DNA from: Dysgonamonadaceae bacterium
GTDB taxonomy: Bacteria > Bacteroidota > Bacteroidia > Bacteroidales > Azobacteroidaceae
Reading direction: 5' to 3'
Assembly: GCA_031276105.1 (NCBI GenBank)
Contig: JAISNS010000302.1
Location: 1 to 6,571 of the forward strand
Length of the DNA stretch: 6,571 nucleotides
Part shown: positions 5,812-6,571 of the stretch, piece by piece
Numbering within the stretch: position 1 is the stretch's first letter
Layout: each line of letters opens with the position of its first letter
Notes under the pieces: generated by a model
Databases searched by the model: none
Seen by the model: only the letters and a program-made list of their open reading frames with translations
What the model was told of the DNA's origin: nothing
Position numbers and translations under genes: made by a program

Positions 5812-6571
5812 ATGAAAACAATTATTAAAATAACCGCATTTGCATCATTTTTATTATCGTCGGCTGCCGGCTTCAATAGCTGTAACGACGATAAAGAGAT
5901 TAATCTGAACGTTACGCCGGTGAAACAGTTGTATGAACCGACAGACGGAAAATCCGTCGAACTGGAATCTTCCGCTTCGGCCGCCCTCTATTTCGAATGG
6001 GAAGCGGCAAAAGCCGAAGACGGCGGGATGGTATTGTATGAAGTCGCTTTCGACCGCGAAAACGGCGACTTTTCCAACCCGGTGTATCGGATGGCTTCCG
6101 AAAACAACGGCGGAAGAAACTACCTGACAATCACCCACAAGCAACTGAACAAGATTGCCGGCATGATAGGTATCGGGCCGGCCGAAACCGGCAAACTCAA
6201 ATGGACGGTCTTTTCTTCCAAAGGAGTGAACGAAGTGAAAGCAGAAGTCGCCCGCACGCTGGAAATAAAACGCCTCCAAGGGTTCGACGAAATTCCTGTC
6301 GATCTCTATATCGCCGGAGAAGCCTCCGAAGGGGGCGCTACACTTGCCGATGCTCCCCTGTTTAAGATGGTCAATCCGGGAGAATTTGAAATATACACCC
6401 AGCTGACCGCCGGAAAAACGTTTTACTTTGTTGACGGAAAAACCGGCGACGCGCGACGCTTCTATGCCGACGGAGTTGTATTGAAGGAAAATGAAACCGG
6501 AATAAGCGAAATCGCTATAACCGGCGTCTATAAAATTGAAGTGGACTTCAATACCGGTGGCGTGGCTTATA
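5812..6571 (+). CDS. SusE-like surface lipoprotein, N-terminal part (runs off right edge)
   Basis: The first 253 codons are present; the 3' end is outside the window. The start ATG at 5812 gives a lipoprotein signal peptide with the cysteine at residue 24 (FNSC), followed by NDDKE; acidic residues just after the cysteine fit surface export in Bacteroidota. Residues about 32-140 resemble the SusE N-terminal domain, including LYFEWEAAKAEDGGMVLYEV and YLTITHKQLNKIAGMIGI, then LKWTVFSSKGVNEVKA. A second beta-rich domain begins near residue 160 (VDLYIAGEAS) and continues to the edge, as in proteins whose C-terminal domains bind glycan. Known SusE and SusF proteins bind starch on the cell surface, but relatives serve other glycans, so the substrate is not implied. 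The gene lies 33 bases after the susD-like stop with no terminator between. SusE-like is likely; the exact subfamily is unsure. Confidence 0.85.
   Translation, partial: MKTIIKITAFASFLLSSAAGFNSCNDDKEINLNVTPVKQLYEPTDGKSVELESSASAALYFEWEAAKAEDGGMVLYEVAFDRENGDFSNPVYRMASENNGGRNYLTITHKQLNKIAGMIGIGPAETGKLKWTVFSSKGVNEVKAEVARTLEIKRLQGFDEIPVDLYIAGEASEGGATLADAPLFKMVNPGEFEIYTQLTAGKTFYFVDGKTGDARRFYADGVVLKENETGISEIAITGVYKIEVDFNTGGVAY

Noticed and set aside
5854..6279. Minus-strand frame of 141 codons inside the SusE-like gene
   Set aside because: The plus strand has a lipoprotein signal and SusE-like motifs across the same bases; the minus frame has none.
1..6571. CRISPR array, tRNA or rRNA gene, transposase gene, or toxin-antitoxin pair
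   Set aside because: I saw no regularly spaced direct repeats, tRNA- or rRNA-like sequence, or transposase or toxin motifs on either strand.

Overview
The window comes from a member of the Bacteroidota, most likely order Bacteroidales. The evidence is an adjacent SusC/RagA-type TonB-dependent transporter and SusD-type lipoprotein, promoters of the Bacteroidetes -33/-7 type (TTTG and TAnnTTTG), lipoprotein signals with acidic residues after the cysteine, and AT-rich, Shine-Dalgarno-poor start sites. Genus and species cannot be fixed from the sequence.

Layout. Positions 1-398 (minus strand) hold the 5' end of pbpC, encoding the peptidoglycan glycosyltransferase penicillin-binding protein 1C; it runs off the left edge and appears to start at TTG. 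Positions 399-1024 are a long divergent intergenic region. It carries two tandem consensus plus-strand promoters (499-529 and 554-585), a leader with overlapping GTTAAC-centred inverted repeats (619-715) inside a possible 33-codon ORF, a strong terminator-like hairpin (778-820), and a GC-richer, coding-like stretch (about 843-1017) that resembles a frameshifted gene remnant. Positions 1025-4135 encode a SusC-family transporter, 4141-5778 a SusD-family glycan-binding lipoprotein, and 5812-6571 the first 253 codons of a SusE-like lipoprotein that runs off the right edge.

How the genes work together. The three plus-strand genes lie 5 and 33 bases apart with no terminator between them, so they read as one operon: the outer-membrane part of a glycan uptake locus (polysaccharide utilization locus). 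The SusD and SusE proteins would capture oligosaccharide on the cell surface, and the SusC channel would import it with TonB energy. No glycoside hydrolase, lyase or regulator lies in the window, so the substrate is unknown. pbpC is a cell-wall gene with no evident link beyond divergent orientation.

The protein-coding part is an ordinary example of a well-known system. The most interesting part is the roughly 430-490 nt stretch between the predicted transcription starts and the susC-like start codon. It contains a terminator and competing RNA structures, suggesting premature termination (attenuation) or a separate small RNA. This rests on sequence patterns only.
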